Part shown: piece after piece, positions 35,000 through 44,180 of the stretch
Position numbering within the stretch: position 1 is the first letter of the stretch
How the letters are laid out: the number at the start of each line of letters is the position of its first letter
From: Colwellia sp. PAMC 20917
Lineage (GTDB): Bacteria > Pseudomonadota > Gammaproteobacteria > Enterobacterales > Alteromonadaceae
Direction: 5' to 3'
Assembly (NCBI RefSeq): GCF_001767295.1
Contig: NZ_CP014944.1
Coordinates: 806,001 to 870,000, forward strand
Length of the DNA stretch: 64,000 nucleotides
Made by a program: the position numbers and the translations under genes
The notes under the pieces: generated by a model
Database searches by the model: none
Seen by the model: the letters and a program-made list of their open reading frames with translations, nothing else
Told to the model about the DNA's origin: nothing

Positions 35000-36721
35000 C
35001 TAAAGCTTAACACGTACTGTTTGCAAGGCATTAGCGGCAATAGTTACTTGCGCATATTGACTACCAATTTGTAATGAATAATTTATTGGTGCTTTAGTGG
35101 TATTAAGTAATTGTACACTGACCAAACCATTGTCATTAATCGCAGCGCTGGCGTGTAAAGCATCTTTGTCTAAGCCTTCTAACTGCTGATTAACCTGTAA
35201 TGCCGTATCACCTGGTCGAATGGTTTTACTAAATTGTGCTAATACATAATAAATCGGGGTGTAATAAACCTCACCTGTCTCAGTATCAATCATGATAGGT
35301 GCACCACAAAAGTTACCTACGTGATTAGGCCCACCATGCTTATCGAGTACGATATTCCAATCTATCCAGCCCTCTAACCAATGATCTAAACTAACAATAA
35401 TATTACGTGCATAACGATGAACGGGGGTGTATATCGGATGATCCTCAGGTTTAGGTGCCCAAGTTGCAGTGTACGCCCAGTCGGTCGCATTTTCGTTCCA
35501 CCAAAAATCATCATTATTGAACCAGTTACTTTCTTTAAAGCGAACAGGATCTAAGATACCTGCTGGTGCATCTTTACCTAAATCATCAATCGTGCCTTCG
35601 GTATGTATAATTGAAAACTCTGGAAATTTTTCATGAACCCGGTCAAACACATCTTCATTAACTTGATTACTGCTTTCGTACCAATGAACGGCTGTACCAT
35701 AAACATACTCAGACGTTTCTTTATCCCCGAGTATTTCATCAGTCCAATGCTCCATTTCATCACGATTTTGGTCGTAAATAAGTAATTTAACCGCGTTGTG
35801 CGCACTCGCTTTTAATTTTGGTCCTAAATGGTCCTTAATAAAAGTATTTTGGGTCTGAGGCGTAAAATGCATACTTTCCCATTGACCACTGTTGCCATGC
35901 GGTTCATTTACTGGCGTTAGTGCCCAGAGTTCAATACCTTCTTGCTGATATGCATCGAGATACTTAATAAGGTAGTCTGCATAAGTAGCGACGTACTGTG
36001 GTTTTAATTCGCCGCCCGTGCCTTGGTGATTATTTTCAGGTGTTGGCTTAACATAATAGTCTTCAATCGTTTTCATCCAAGGTGGCGCAGTCCATGCGGA
36101 AGCGACAATTTTTAAATCTTTGTCAACTTGCTGATTTTTTATCGCGTAAGCTTCTTTTATCATTGGCAACAAATCAAATTGCTCATCTTTAATACCTGGG
36201 TAATGTTGAGCGCTAAAACCATCGCTATCTACCGCGATACTGAATGATGTTAAGTTAGCGTCATCTTTACGTTCTGCATATGAATAGCGACCGTCCACGG
36301 CAAAGTCTGTTGCGCCAATATGCGTGCGTGCTATTGAAAAATTAGCGCCCTTTTCGCCATAAATATTTTCCATCACCTCTGCTCGCTTATCTTTAGTTAA
36401 GTGTGCAAGCACAAAAGCGGAAGATTCAGTGAACGATGTACCAATACCAACAATCTTTTGTTTTTTAATATCTGGCCTTACCACAATAACCTTGCCCGTA
36501 GCTGTACCTTGTTGAAAGGTTAAATTCTGCTGTGGCGCTATTTTATCACCGGCTTCGCTAGTCAGTAATATTTCTTGGGTCATTGAAAGCTGGTAATTAA
36601 TATTGGGGGTGTTTTTATTCATTTGAGTTGCCTGATTTACCGGTGCACAACTCATTATGGTGAGAGAAGTGATGGTTATAATAAATAACTTGTGGATGAA
36701 TTTTTTTTCAATGTTGTTCAT
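35000..36721 (-). CDS. GH30 glycoside hydrolase lipoprotein
   Basis: The protein has 573 residues. The signal sequence ends in the lipobox-like TIMSCAP. GH30 landmarks are SAWTAPPWMKT, the acid/base Glu in TPVNEPHG and the nucleophile Glu in IIHTEG. A small beta domain closes the C-terminus. In laminarin loci, GH30 enzymes commonly cut beta-1,6 branches or beta-1,6-linked glucan, which fits the neighbours. Exact linkage cannot be read from sequence. It is followed within 60 bases by the CBM9-like gene upstream in the same direction. Confidence 0.88.
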   Translation of the reverse strand: MNNIEKKFIHKLFIITITSLTIMSCAPVNQATQMNKNTPNINYQLSMTQEILLTSEAGDKIAPQQNLTFQQGTATGKVIVVRPDIKKQKIVGIGTSFTESSAFVLAHLTKDKRAEVMENIYGEKGANFSIARTHIGATDFAVDGRYSYAERKDDANLTSFSIAVDSDGFSAQHYPGIKDEQFDLLPMIKEAYAIKNQQVDKDLKIVASAWTAPPWMKTIEDYYVKPTPENNHQGTGGELKPQYVATYADYLIKYLDAYQQEGIELWALTPVNEPHGNSGQWESMHFTPQTQNTFIKDHLGPKLKASAHNAVKLLIYDQNRDEMEHWTDEILGDKETSEYVYGTAVHWYESSNQVNEDVFDRVHEKFPEFSIIHTEGTIDDLGKDAPAGILDPVRFKESNWFNNDDFWWNENATDWAYTATWAPKPEDHPIYTPVHRYARNIIVSLDHWLEGWIDWNIVLDKHGGPNHVGNFCGAPIMIDTETGEVYYTPIYYVLAQFSKTIRPGDTALQVNQQLEGLDKDALHASAAINDNGLVSVQLLNTTKAPINYSLQIGSQYAQVTIAANALQTVRVKL

Positions 36722-36777
36722 TTTATAATGCTCATGTCTGGGAGAAGTAAAGAAAAAATTAACGCTTATCTGAGCGG

Positions 36778-37545
36778 TTATTTAGCCAAGATAAGCTTAC
36801 CGAACATACCCGCATCTATCCAACCACGATCGGGCGCTCCACCCTCTGCAGATTCAGAGCCAATAAAATTTTCACGTAGTTCACTGCCGTCGTTATCACA
36901 ATAAGCCACCATGAGTCCCATCACTTTGCCAGCAAACAAAGCGACTGGTTTGTTAATATGGCTTGAGTCTGTTGTGGTATCTTGATATTCATCGTTATAA
37001 ATATCGATGCTTAGTTCCCAAATAACCGTGTTGCCTTGTTGTTTCCAGTTACTTTGAACATGATGTGAATAGTTCTGCGGTTTTTTGTTGGTCCCTATAT
37101 CTATGGCTTGGTTATCAAGAGACATGTGGTAGGCAAGTGCATTATGGTTATATTGATGATCACCGCCAGAGAAATCTTCATCAATAAAAATCTCTAAGCA
37201 ATCGTCATCCCAATATTGGCTCAAGGGGTCGCGATGGGTATCAATGAGAATGTCATCAATAATTTCAACCATAATATATAATTTAGCTTGCGTCCAAACC
37301 ACCTTGTATCGGCCTTGAAAGTCTTCTTTTGAAAATTCTGGACCTAACCAACGTTGATCTAAATTTTGCCACTGTGCTAATTGCCAAACACTTTCATTGG
37401 CAATACCATCAACATTTGGCGCTTTTTCAGCATGTGGTGCATAATAATTAAGTCGATTAGCCGCGTGACTATCGGCTGCATAGCAAGGCACACTTAATGC
37501 CATAGAAAAAATGGACGCAATAATTATCTGTTTAATACTTAACAT
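36778..37545 (-). CDS. Secreted CBM9-like carbohydrate-binding protein
   Basis: The protein has 255 residues with a signal peptide (IIASIFSMALSVPCYA). The mature part is one CBM9-like beta domain with PNVDGIANESVWQLA near the start and YWDDDCLEIFIDEDFSGGDH in the centre. Such domains bind the ends of sugar chains. The gene precedes the GH30 gene in the same direction (57-base gap), so the product may hold substrate for it. Confidence 0.8.
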   Translation of the reverse strand: MLSIKQIIIASIFSMALSVPCYAADSHAANRLNYYAPHAEKAPNVDGIANESVWQLAQWQNLDQRWLGPEFSKEDFQGRYKVVWTQAKLYIMVEIIDDILIDTHRDPLSQYWDDDCLEIFIDEDFSGGDHQYNHNALAYHMSLDNQAIDIGTNKKPQNYSHHVQSNWKQQGNTVIWELSIDIYNDEYQDTTTDSSHINKPVALFAGKVMGLMVAYCDNDGSELRENFIGSESAEGGAPDRGWIDAGMFGKLILAK

Positions 37546-37672
37546 TTAATATCCCTTAATTGACAATGACTGTTTACCCAAGTGAGTAACATCTACAGTT
37601 ATATCAATCATCTAATGAGCGGCTATTTTTAACAACCGTATTACGATAAAGGGGATTTTAGAAGCGGTAGGC

Positions 37673-37727
37673 TGGTCAATATAAGGCAATAACAAGATCA
37701 CCTGAATAAAAAATGCCATATTGACCA
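37673..37727. promoter_or_regulatory. Inverted repeat TGGTCAATAT...ATATTGACCA upstream of the CBM9-GH30 operon
   Basis: Arms at 37673-37682 and 37718-37727 are perfect inverse copies, about 45 bp centre to centre, and pairing extends inward (AAGGCA/TGCC). It lies about 130-180 bases before the CBM9-like gene and just after the response regulator gene. It is a candidate operator for a glucan-responsive regulator. Confidence 0.5.
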
Positions 37728-37745
37728 CAAATTGTCGTCAATATA

Positions 37746-38567
37746 CTACATGTCAGTTAAAAAACTCTTGATCACTTCTCGATAATTACGGCTCACTTTA
37801 ACTTGGTCATATTCACCTAATTTAAGAAAAAACTCACCTTTCGTATGAGGGATCACTTTTTGGATATAATTAAGGTTAACAATCGTTGAACGGTGCACAC
37901 GTTTAAACATTTCAGAGTCTAAATCTTCTAGCAAATTTTTCAAGGTACAGCGTTTAATATGAGTAACCCCTTGCGCATGAACACAAACATAATCTCCTGC
38001 TGCGTCAACCCATTCAATATCGGTTTGTTTTAACAAGGTTATATCGTCTCGGTCTTTAATAACTATTTTACGCTCAACTTTATCGGTATTAAGCTTAGGA
38101 AGGCTGATACTCTGCGGAGAAACGCTATTAGGGTTTTCCATTTCATTGATTGAGTCTATCGCACTAATAATGCGAGATTTGTTTAAAGTGTCTTCATCAC
38201 TTTCACAGCGGACCAACGCACGCTGAATGGCTCGCTGAATTCGTTCGTCGTCAATAGGTTTAAGAATATAGTCAACGGCATGCACATCAAACGCATCTAA
38301 AGCATATTGCTCAAATGCGGTCGTGAAAACCACCATAGGAACAATATCAGATTGTAATTTTTTAATAACGCCAAAACCATCAACACCTGGCATCTGTATA
38401 TCTAAAAAAAGTAAATCAGGTGCTAAGGCCATCGTTGCTTCAATCGCTTCACGGCCATTTTTACATTCGGCAATAATGTCTATTTCAGGAATTTTATTTA
38501 ACTTTGCACGCAAGAGATTAAGCGCTAAAGGCTCATCATCAACAATAATTGTTCTTAACTTATTCAT
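37746..38567 (-). CDS. LytTR-family response regulator
   Basis: The protein has 273 residues. The receiver domain (1-120) has DDEP, the phospho-acceptor Asp in LLFLDIQMPGVDGF and the Lys in YILKPID. After a linker, the LytTR DNA-binding domain (about 165-270) has VHAQGVTHIKRCTLKNLLE and the FKRVHRSTIVNLNYI motif. It pairs with the histidine kinase encoded 16 bases upstream. Its location inside the glucan locus suggests control of laminarin genes. Confidence 0.92.
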   Translation of the reverse strand: MNKLRTIIVDDEPLALNLLRAKLNKIPEIDIIAECKNGREAIEATMALAPDLLFLDIQMPGVDGFGVIKKLQSDIVPMVVFTTAFEQYALDAFDVHAVDYILKPIDDERIQRAIQRALVRCESDEDTLNKSRIISAIDSINEMENPNSVSPQSISLPKLNTDKVERKIVIKDRDDITLLKQTDIEWVDAAGDYVCVHAQGVTHIKRCTLKNLLEDLDSEMFKRVHRSTIVNLNYIQKVIPHTKGEFFLKLGEYDQVKVSRNYREVIKSFLTDM

Positions 38568-38582
38568 AAATTTAACTCACCG

Positions 38583-39749
38583 TCATTGAGTTTGGTACTG
38601 GCTAGCAGGTGTTATTTCATCAAGCGTTTCAAAAGGCAGCTTAATGATAGTTTTTAAACCACCTGATGGGATAATATTAAGGTTAAATACGTAGTTATCT
38701 GCATATAACACTTTAAGTCTTTCATCTATATTACGCAAGCCAACACCTCGACTCCTTTTTCCTTTCATTTTACTACCGTCAACCGCCGTTCCAGAGCCGG
38801 TATCGCTTAACTCTAACACCAACATTTTATCAACAACGTCAGCCCATAGACTAATAGTGCCACCGTCTTCATTTTGCGCGATAACATGTTTCATTGAGTT
38901 TTCAATAATAGGTTGTATTAATAAACTTGGTATTAAAGCTAACTTTGCTTTATCAGAAATTTTAAAGTCTAATTTAAGTCGCTCGCCAAAACGGGTTTTC
39001 TCTATTTCTAAATATAAGTTAAGGGCGATAATTTCAAATTCTAACGCAATTTTAGTATCAGGGTTATTGTCCAATGAATAACGTAAAAACTTACTTAATT
39101 GTACGGTCATCCGCTGAGCTTTCTCTGGAGCTTCGCATTCAATCAGAGAATTAATGGCATTGAGCGTGTTACAAAGAAAATGAGGGTTGAGTTGGTAACG
39201 TAACATTTTTATTTTTGCATCTCGGGCTACCGATTGCGCGTTCACTCTTTTTAATTGCTCTTCTTTGGCTTCTGCTGCTTTTGAAAGCAACATTTTATGC
39301 TCAAATTGCAACAGTTGATAATAGCGAATACCATGAAAAAAACCGGTCCAACAAAAGAAAATAAAGATACTACTAAAATACCAGCCACCAAACTCGTCCC
39401 AATTACCGGCAGAGCTGGTCAGCTCTATATAAAGTTTGACTCGAATAAGTGTCCAAATAAAGGAAATACAAATCACTGAAACGATGGTGATCAGTACGCG
39501 GGTAAAAATAGGTGAGTGCCAGCACCTCATGAAAATCCAATAGAGTGGCAATGAGCAAAATATGCCGACAACAGACTGCCAAAAAGTGTGATTAAGGTGC
39601 TCGACATCGATTTGGACATACCAAAGTGTCAGTGATATTAGGCTAATTAATGAAACGAAAGACCAAAAGCAGATTTGTAAAACCCAAAATAGATACTCTG
39701 GCTTTTTTGAAATAAATTTATTCAAACGTAATAGTGGGTTGTCAGACAT
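38583..39749 (-). CDS. LytS/YehU-type sensor histidine kinase
   Basis: The protein has 388 residues. Four membrane helices span about residues 17-140. After a coiled coil comes the HisKA-type LytS motif LRYQLNPHFLCNTLNAINS with the phospho-acceptor His, then the ATP-binding domain with IENSMKH (N box) and SRGVGLRNIDERL (G box). No periplasmic sensor domain is visible, so the signal may be sensed within the membrane. It is the first gene of a two-gene operon with the LytTR regulator. Confidence 0.92.
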   Translation of the reverse strand: MSDNPLLRLNKFISKKPEYLFWVLQICFWSFVSLISLISLTLWYVQIDVEHLNHTFWQSVVGIFCSLPLYWIFMRCWHSPIFTRVLITIVSVICISFIWTLIRVKLYIELTSSAGNWDEFGGWYFSSIFIFFCWTGFFHGIRYYQLLQFEHKMLLSKAAEAKEEQLKRVNAQSVARDAKIKMLRYQLNPHFLCNTLNAINSLIECEAPEKAQRMTVQLSKFLRYSLDNNPDTKIALEFEIIALNLYLEIEKTRFGERLKLDFKISDKAKLALIPSLLIQPIIENSMKHVIAQNEDGGTISLWADVVDKMLVLELSDTGSGTAVDGSKMKGKRSRGVGLRNIDERLKVLYADNYVFNLNIIPSGGLKTIIKLPFETLDEITPASQYQTQ

Positions 39750-40155
39750 ATTTGCTCCGAAATCATCTGATATTATACTACCCCTTCCGCCACTGATGGT
39801 CGAATAAAAATTTCCTTACTATCGTTGATAAAGACCGTTTCATCTCATTAAGGTGGAAATAGCTTAACTTAAGTTAACTTACTGAGTAAGTCAGTCAGTA
39901 AGTTAATCGATAGTTCATTGTCATCAAAAAGTATTTTTGCTATTTAAGTAAAGTGATTTTATATTTAATCAGCTGAAATTATTAGCTATCTTAAAAGAAA
40001 GTTAAATTGTTGTTTTAAATGGTGAGACTACATGGATATGTTAAGCTCAAGTAAATTGAGAGCGAATCTATTTTAAACCCCTTATAAAAAGGATTTTATG
40101 GACAAATCGCCGTAACAGCAAAGTTTGTAGAAAACTTGCAAATAGGATCTATTTA
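39750..40155. promoter_or_regulatory. Divergent region between kinase and chemoreceptor genes, with TTAACTT/AAGTTAA palindromes
   Basis: The 14-bp palindrome TTAACTTAAGTTAA (39864-39877) overlaps a second inverted repeat, TTAACTTACTGA (39874-39885) and TCAGTAAGTTAA (39895-39906), separated by nine bases. Three half-sites in 43 bp suggest binding of a dimeric regulator at a shared promoter. A good ribosome site and ATG of a real gene are not seen inside the gap. Confidence 0.5.
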
Positions 40156-42066
40156 ATGAGATTTTTAACCACCCTTTCTATCCGGTCTAAGTTAGTCATT
40201 GCCATGTTAATGGCCGTTATCATATCGACCAGTATTGTTGGTTTTGTCGGCCACTCAAAAGCCAAAGAACTGCTTATATCCAGACTACAACAATCAGATT
40301 TACCTAATTTACTGATGCGCGTTCGTAATGCAGTCGACGGCGAAATTTCTGAAATGAAAGTGTTAACAAAATCAATTGCTACTAACCCTTTTCTACTTGA
40401 TTGGATAGAGTCTGGTGCCAGCAAAGACAATGAAGCTAACGTTATTAGTATGTTAAGTAACATCGCTAAAGATAACAATTTGAGTAATGCCTCCTTCGCC
40501 GATCGAAAAACAGCTAAATATTGGAACCAAGATGGCTTTCTTCGTGTTCTCAAAGATGACAGTCTTGATGGTTGGTTTTTTGCATTCACCAATGGTAATA
40601 AGGAAGAATCGGCAAGTACCTACGCTTATCCGAATGGTAATGTAGATGTTTTTATCAACTATCAACAACTTAATGGACGAGGTGTTTCTGGATTATCTAA
40701 ATCATTTAATGACATGGTTAGTTACCTAAATAGCTTTAAAATTGAAGAGTCAGGTTTAGTGTATCTTGTTGATCACTCGGGGTTGATAAAAATTCATCAA
40801 GATAAAGCAAAAAGTGAAAAGGCGAACCTGACTGAACTATATAAAGATATAAATTTTCAAACACTGTTATCAAAAGAACAATTTTCTTTTCAAGAAACAG
40901 AGAGTTTAATCGTGGCGACAAGCTATATCTCAAGTTTGGGTTGGTATGTTGTTGCAGAAGTGCCAAAAGCTGAATTGTACTTAGCGTTGAACGAGTCACG
41001 AAATTATATGCTGATTTGGTTTGTCATTATTGTCGTGGTGTTTATTTTTATCAGTATCATTTTTGCAAAAAGTTTAACGCAACCTATCAATGACCTCGCT
41101 GGATTATTTAAAGCCTTGGGTGATGGCGAAGGCGACCTTAGTTACCGACTAAGTGAAAACGGCAGTGAAGAAGTCTCACGTTTGGCCCATGGTTTTAATA
41201 CTTTTATCAGTAAAATACACTCGGTAGTTAATGATGTCGCTAAAACATCAAAAGATGTCCGCCAAGCATCGTTAGAGGTTTCCCAAGACGCAGAGCAGTC
41301 AAAACTCGATGCTGAAGGTCAGCGTGATATCGCCACACAAGTTGCAACGGCTATTAGTGAAATGGGTTCAACCATTACAGAAATTGCAGCAAACGCGGCA
41401 CATGCGGCTGATTCGACGAGCGAAGCGATAACCCAAGCTAAAAATGCACAAGTTGTTGTTAAAGAATCAACGGAGAATATTTACCAGATGGCACAAAAGA
41501 TGGATTCTGTGTCTGTTACCATTGAATCTTTAGCGAATAAAAGCAACGCTATTAGCAGTGTGCTTGATGTCATACGAGGAATTTCAGAGCAAACAAATTT
41601 ACTGGCATTAAATGCCGCGATTGAGGCTGCTCGTGCAGGTGAACAAGGTCGTGGTTTTGCGGTGGTCGCTGATGAAGTTCGTAACTTAGCGAAGCGCACC
41701 AGTGAGTCCACTGATGAAATTAATAAAATGATCAACCTTTTGCAATCAGAGTCTCAGCGAGCCGTTGATAGCGTAAGGGAAAGTAAGTTGACTGCCGAAA
41801 TTGGCGCAACAGATGCTCAACAGACAACAGAGGCACTTGAGGAAATTGTTGCTAATATTCAACTCATTTCAGATCTAAACACTCAGGTGGCCACAGCAAC
41901 AGAAGAGCAAGCAGCCGTTGTCGGTGAAATTAATATTCACGTTCATACGATAAGCGATAGCACAGAAAACAGTGCACAAATATCAACCCGTATAGCCTGT
42001 TCAAGTGAATCACTCACTGCAATGGCAATGAACCTTGATAGCTTGGTCAAACGCTTTAAAATATAA
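40156..42066 (+). CDS. Methyl-accepting chemotaxis protein with Cache-type sensor
   Basis: The protein has 636 residues. A membrane helix at about 13-33, a periplasmic dCache-like domain (about 40-275; [15 protein letters not shown] and [14 protein letters not shown] are typical), a second helix near 289-309, a HAMP domain ([20 protein letters not shown]) and the signalling domain with [20 protein letters not shown] at the hairpin tip follow in order. It should direct swimming towards a small molecule. Its place between the two-component system and the GH17 operon suggests sensing of laminarin-derived or co-released compounds. Confidence 0.92.
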   Translation: MRFLTTLSIRSKLVIAMLMAVIISTSIVGFVGHSKAKELLISRLQQSDLPNLLMRVRNAVDGEISEMKVLTKSIATNPFLLDWIESGASKDNEANVISMLSNIAKDNNLSNASFADRKTAKYWNQDGFLRVLKDDSLDGWFFAFTNGNKEESASTYAYPNGNVDVFINYQQLNGRGVSGLSKSFNDMVSYLNSFKIEESGLVYLVDHSGLIKIHQDKAKSEKANLTELYKDINFQTLLSKEQFSFQETESLIVATSYISSLGWYVVAEVPKAELYLALNESRNYMLIWFVIIVVVFIFISIIFAKSLTQPINDLAGLFKALGDGEGDLSYRLSENGSEEVSRLAHGFNTFISKIHSVVNDVAKTSKDVRQASLEVSQDAEQSKLDAEGQRDIATQVATAISEMGSTITEIAANAAHAADSTSEAITQAKNAQVVVKESTENIYQMAQKMDSVSVTIESLANKSNAISSVLDVIRGISEQTNLLALNAAIEAARAGEQGRGFAVVADEVRNLAKRTSESTDEINKMINLLQSESQRAVDSVRESKLTAEIGATDAQQTTEALEEIVANIQLISDLNTQVATATEEQAAVVGEINIHVHTISDSTENSAQISTRIACSSESLTAMAMNLDSLVKRFKI

Positions 42067-42132
42067 GGAAAGGTTAATGGCTTGGGTGAATAAGGGATTC
42101 TAATCTTTTAGTCTTTAATTTGGCCAATAAAA

Positions 42133-42185
42133 AAACCCAACGACTTTGACCGAGCAATATTTGCTGACAAAATCCTTGGGTTTAC
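42133..42185. terminator. Hairpin between chemoreceptor and GH17 genes
   Basis: AAACCCAA (about 42135) pairs with TTGGGTTT (about 42176), with A-rich and T-rich flanks. It could stop both convergent transcripts. The loop is long. Confidence 0.45.
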
Positions 42186-42214
42186 TTTTATTGATGGTTA
42201 AACTTTAACGAAAA

Positions 42215-43207
42215 CTAAGCAACAGCATTGTTTTTGTTAATGTTTATAACCTCGTTTGGATAAATATTTTTCATCACTAACTTAGGCGTCCGGTCGACTT
42301 TAAAGAGTCCCCAATGTTTTTCAGGTTCTAATTTATCAGGAGATCCTTTCCATGGTTCATCAAAGGCTTCAAAGACAAAGGTCAGAATTTTTTCTTCTGT
42401 CGTCCAAGCAAGTAGTTGCTGATAATATTCTGCCTGTAGTACTTCGTTAGCATTCCAAGGCTCTATGCCCCGTCCATTTGATGCCGTTGTCCAACCTGCT
42501 TCGGTAATTATCACCGGTTTATCAGGATAATGATGGGCAACACTGTAATAATTTTGTTTGGTATATTCGAGTGCATCTTCCATCGTTCTGTATTCCCAGG
42601 CGGGGTAAGTATGAATGGAAATAAAATCTAGTTCAGCAACCAAGGGCTCAAGTTTGTATGTCCAAGGGACATAGTTTTCACAAAAAGTTACCGGTTGATG
42701 AATTTCTTTTTTAATTTGTTTTACATAGTTTACTAAACTATCGACAGGTACCATATGGTCTGTCCATTCAACACTCGCTTCATTGCCGACAGAAACTGAA
42801 AATACAATGTCATCATACTTTTTGGTAAGTGCGATCATACTATGAATTTCATCACAATTTTTCTGACGATTAGCATTAATAACTTCTTGGCTAAAATCAG
42901 CCCCCCAAGGACAGTTAGGGTTACTCATTTCTGCTGCCATATCGACGCCTAGCATTACTTTGAAATGCATTTTTTCAGTTTTAATAACATCAAGAACAAG
43001 TTCGGCGTGTGGTCCACAATCGTAAAGTCGAAGGTAGCTCCAGTTTTTTTTCAAAATAAGTAAGTCTTCTTTAACTTCATCATAACTTGGGTAAAGACCT
43101 TCTCTTGGATTTTGCCCATCACGATAGCCAGAATAACAAATAGCATTTTCATGCAGCAACTTCATCGAACTAATTGTTGCTACTTTATCACTGTGTTTTT
43201 TAAACAT
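42215..43207 (-). CDS. GH17-like beta-1,3-glucan enzyme, cytoplasmic (first of two)
   Basis: The protein has 330 residues and no signal peptide. The barrel carries the acid/base Glu in VSVGNEAS and the nucleophile Glu in VIITEAGW, with LDFISIHTYPAWEY between them, which is the GH17 pattern. GH17 enzymes cut or transfer beta-1,3-glucan. An intracellular location together with a phosphorylase suggests processing of imported laminari-oligosaccharides, or glucanosyl transfer. It overlaps the upstream GH17 gene by eight bases and is the last gene of the operon. Confidence 0.85.
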   Translation of the reverse strand: MFKKHSDKVATISSMKLLHENAICYSGYRDGQNPREGLYPSYDEVKEDLLILKKNWSYLRLYDCGPHAELVLDVIKTEKMHFKVMLGVDMAAEMSNPNCPWGADFSQEVINANRQKNCDEIHSMIALTKKYDDIVFSVSVGNEASVEWTDHMVPVDSLVNYVKQIKKEIHQPVTFCENYVPWTYKLEPLVAELDFISIHTYPAWEYRTMEDALEYTKQNYYSVAHHYPDKPVIITEAGWTTASNGRGIEPWNANEVLQAEYYQQLLAWTTEEKILTFVFEAFDEPWKGSPDKLEPEKHWGLFKVDRTPKLVMKNIYPNEVININKNNAVA

Positions 43208-44087
43208 ACTTTAATTTCCCGTTTTTATCCCAAAGGCCCCAATGCGCGCCAACTCCGCCTTCATCTTTAACTTTCCAAACCTCATCAAATGATGAAAAAT
43301 AGAAGACCGCTATATTTTCTTCTTCTGCCCACTGATAAGTACCTAAAAAGTACTTAATGGCGTTTTCATAAGATGGCACAGCACCCCACTCTGCTGGTCC
43401 TTCGTTCGGCCAGCCAGTTTCAGTGATAATAACTTTTTTACCCTTGCCAGCTTTAATTGCACGGCGGTACATGTCTTTCATGTAAAGGATGGAGTACTCA
43501 AGGGCACAACCTTCCCAAAAAGGATAACAATTCGCTAAGATCAAGTCGCAGGCGTCGGTAACCTTGGGATGTTCTTCAAATTCATAGTAAGCGTCAACAT
43601 AGCCTACTTCGATACCTGGTAATGCTGCTTTTACACGATTAATGTAAGCGATTAATTGTCCTTCACTCAAGTCTTCACGCAGTAAGACTTCATTGCCAAC
43701 GGCAACAATATCGGCGTAACCTTGCTGTGCAACAGCTATCAGGTTGTTGATTTCTTTCTCATTATTTTCTAAATCATCATCTAGCCACGCACCGACTAAG
43801 GTTTTTAAACCTTGCTGCTTGGCTATCTTGGGGATATTTTCATTACCATCAGTACAAGAAAAAGAACGGATCCAGTTAATACTTGGGGAAATAATCGCCA
43901 AACGTGCCGATATCTGTGCCTCGCTTATCTTAGTGCCAGGCCCTTGCCCTTCGGTATAAGGGCTAAAGGAAATACCATGAATTTTATTTTCAAGTACCCC
44001 AGTAACAGCACTTTGTAAGTCTTCTCTAGAAGAATGACCAAGATTCATTCCAGCCAATGACATATGCTTATTGTATTTACTCGACAT
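43200..44087 (-). CDS. GH17-like beta-1,3-glucan enzyme, cytoplasmic (second of two)
   Basis: The protein has 295 residues and no signal peptide. Catalytic motifs are VAVGNEVL (acid/base) and VIITETGWP (nucleophile), and the end FYFSSFDEVWK matches the last strand of GH17 barrels. It is clearly different from its neighbour (low overall similarity by eye), so the two are not a recent duplication and may act on different chain lengths or make a heteromer. It follows the phosphorylase gene by 93 bases. Confidence 0.85.
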   Translation of the reverse strand: MSSKYNKHMSLAGMNLGHSSREDLQSAVTGVLENKIHGISFSPYTEGQGPGTKISEAQISARLAIISPSINWIRSFSCTDGNENIPKIAKQQGLKTLVGAWLDDDLENNEKEINNLIAVAQQGYADIVAVGNEVLLREDLSEGQLIAYINRVKAALPGIEVGYVDAYYEFEEHPKVTDACDLILANCYPFWEGCALEYSILYMKDMYRRAIKAGKGKKVIITETGWPNEGPAEWGAVPSYENAIKYFLGTYQWAEEENIAVFYFSSFDEVWKVKDEGGVGAHWGLWDKNGKLKYV

Positions 44088-44180
44088 GCTCGTCTCCGAT
44101 AACCATCGTTATATATAATTGAGGGGGTATTGATACCCCGTCTTTAATCAAACAACCAAAAAAATTATGATAAATAATCA

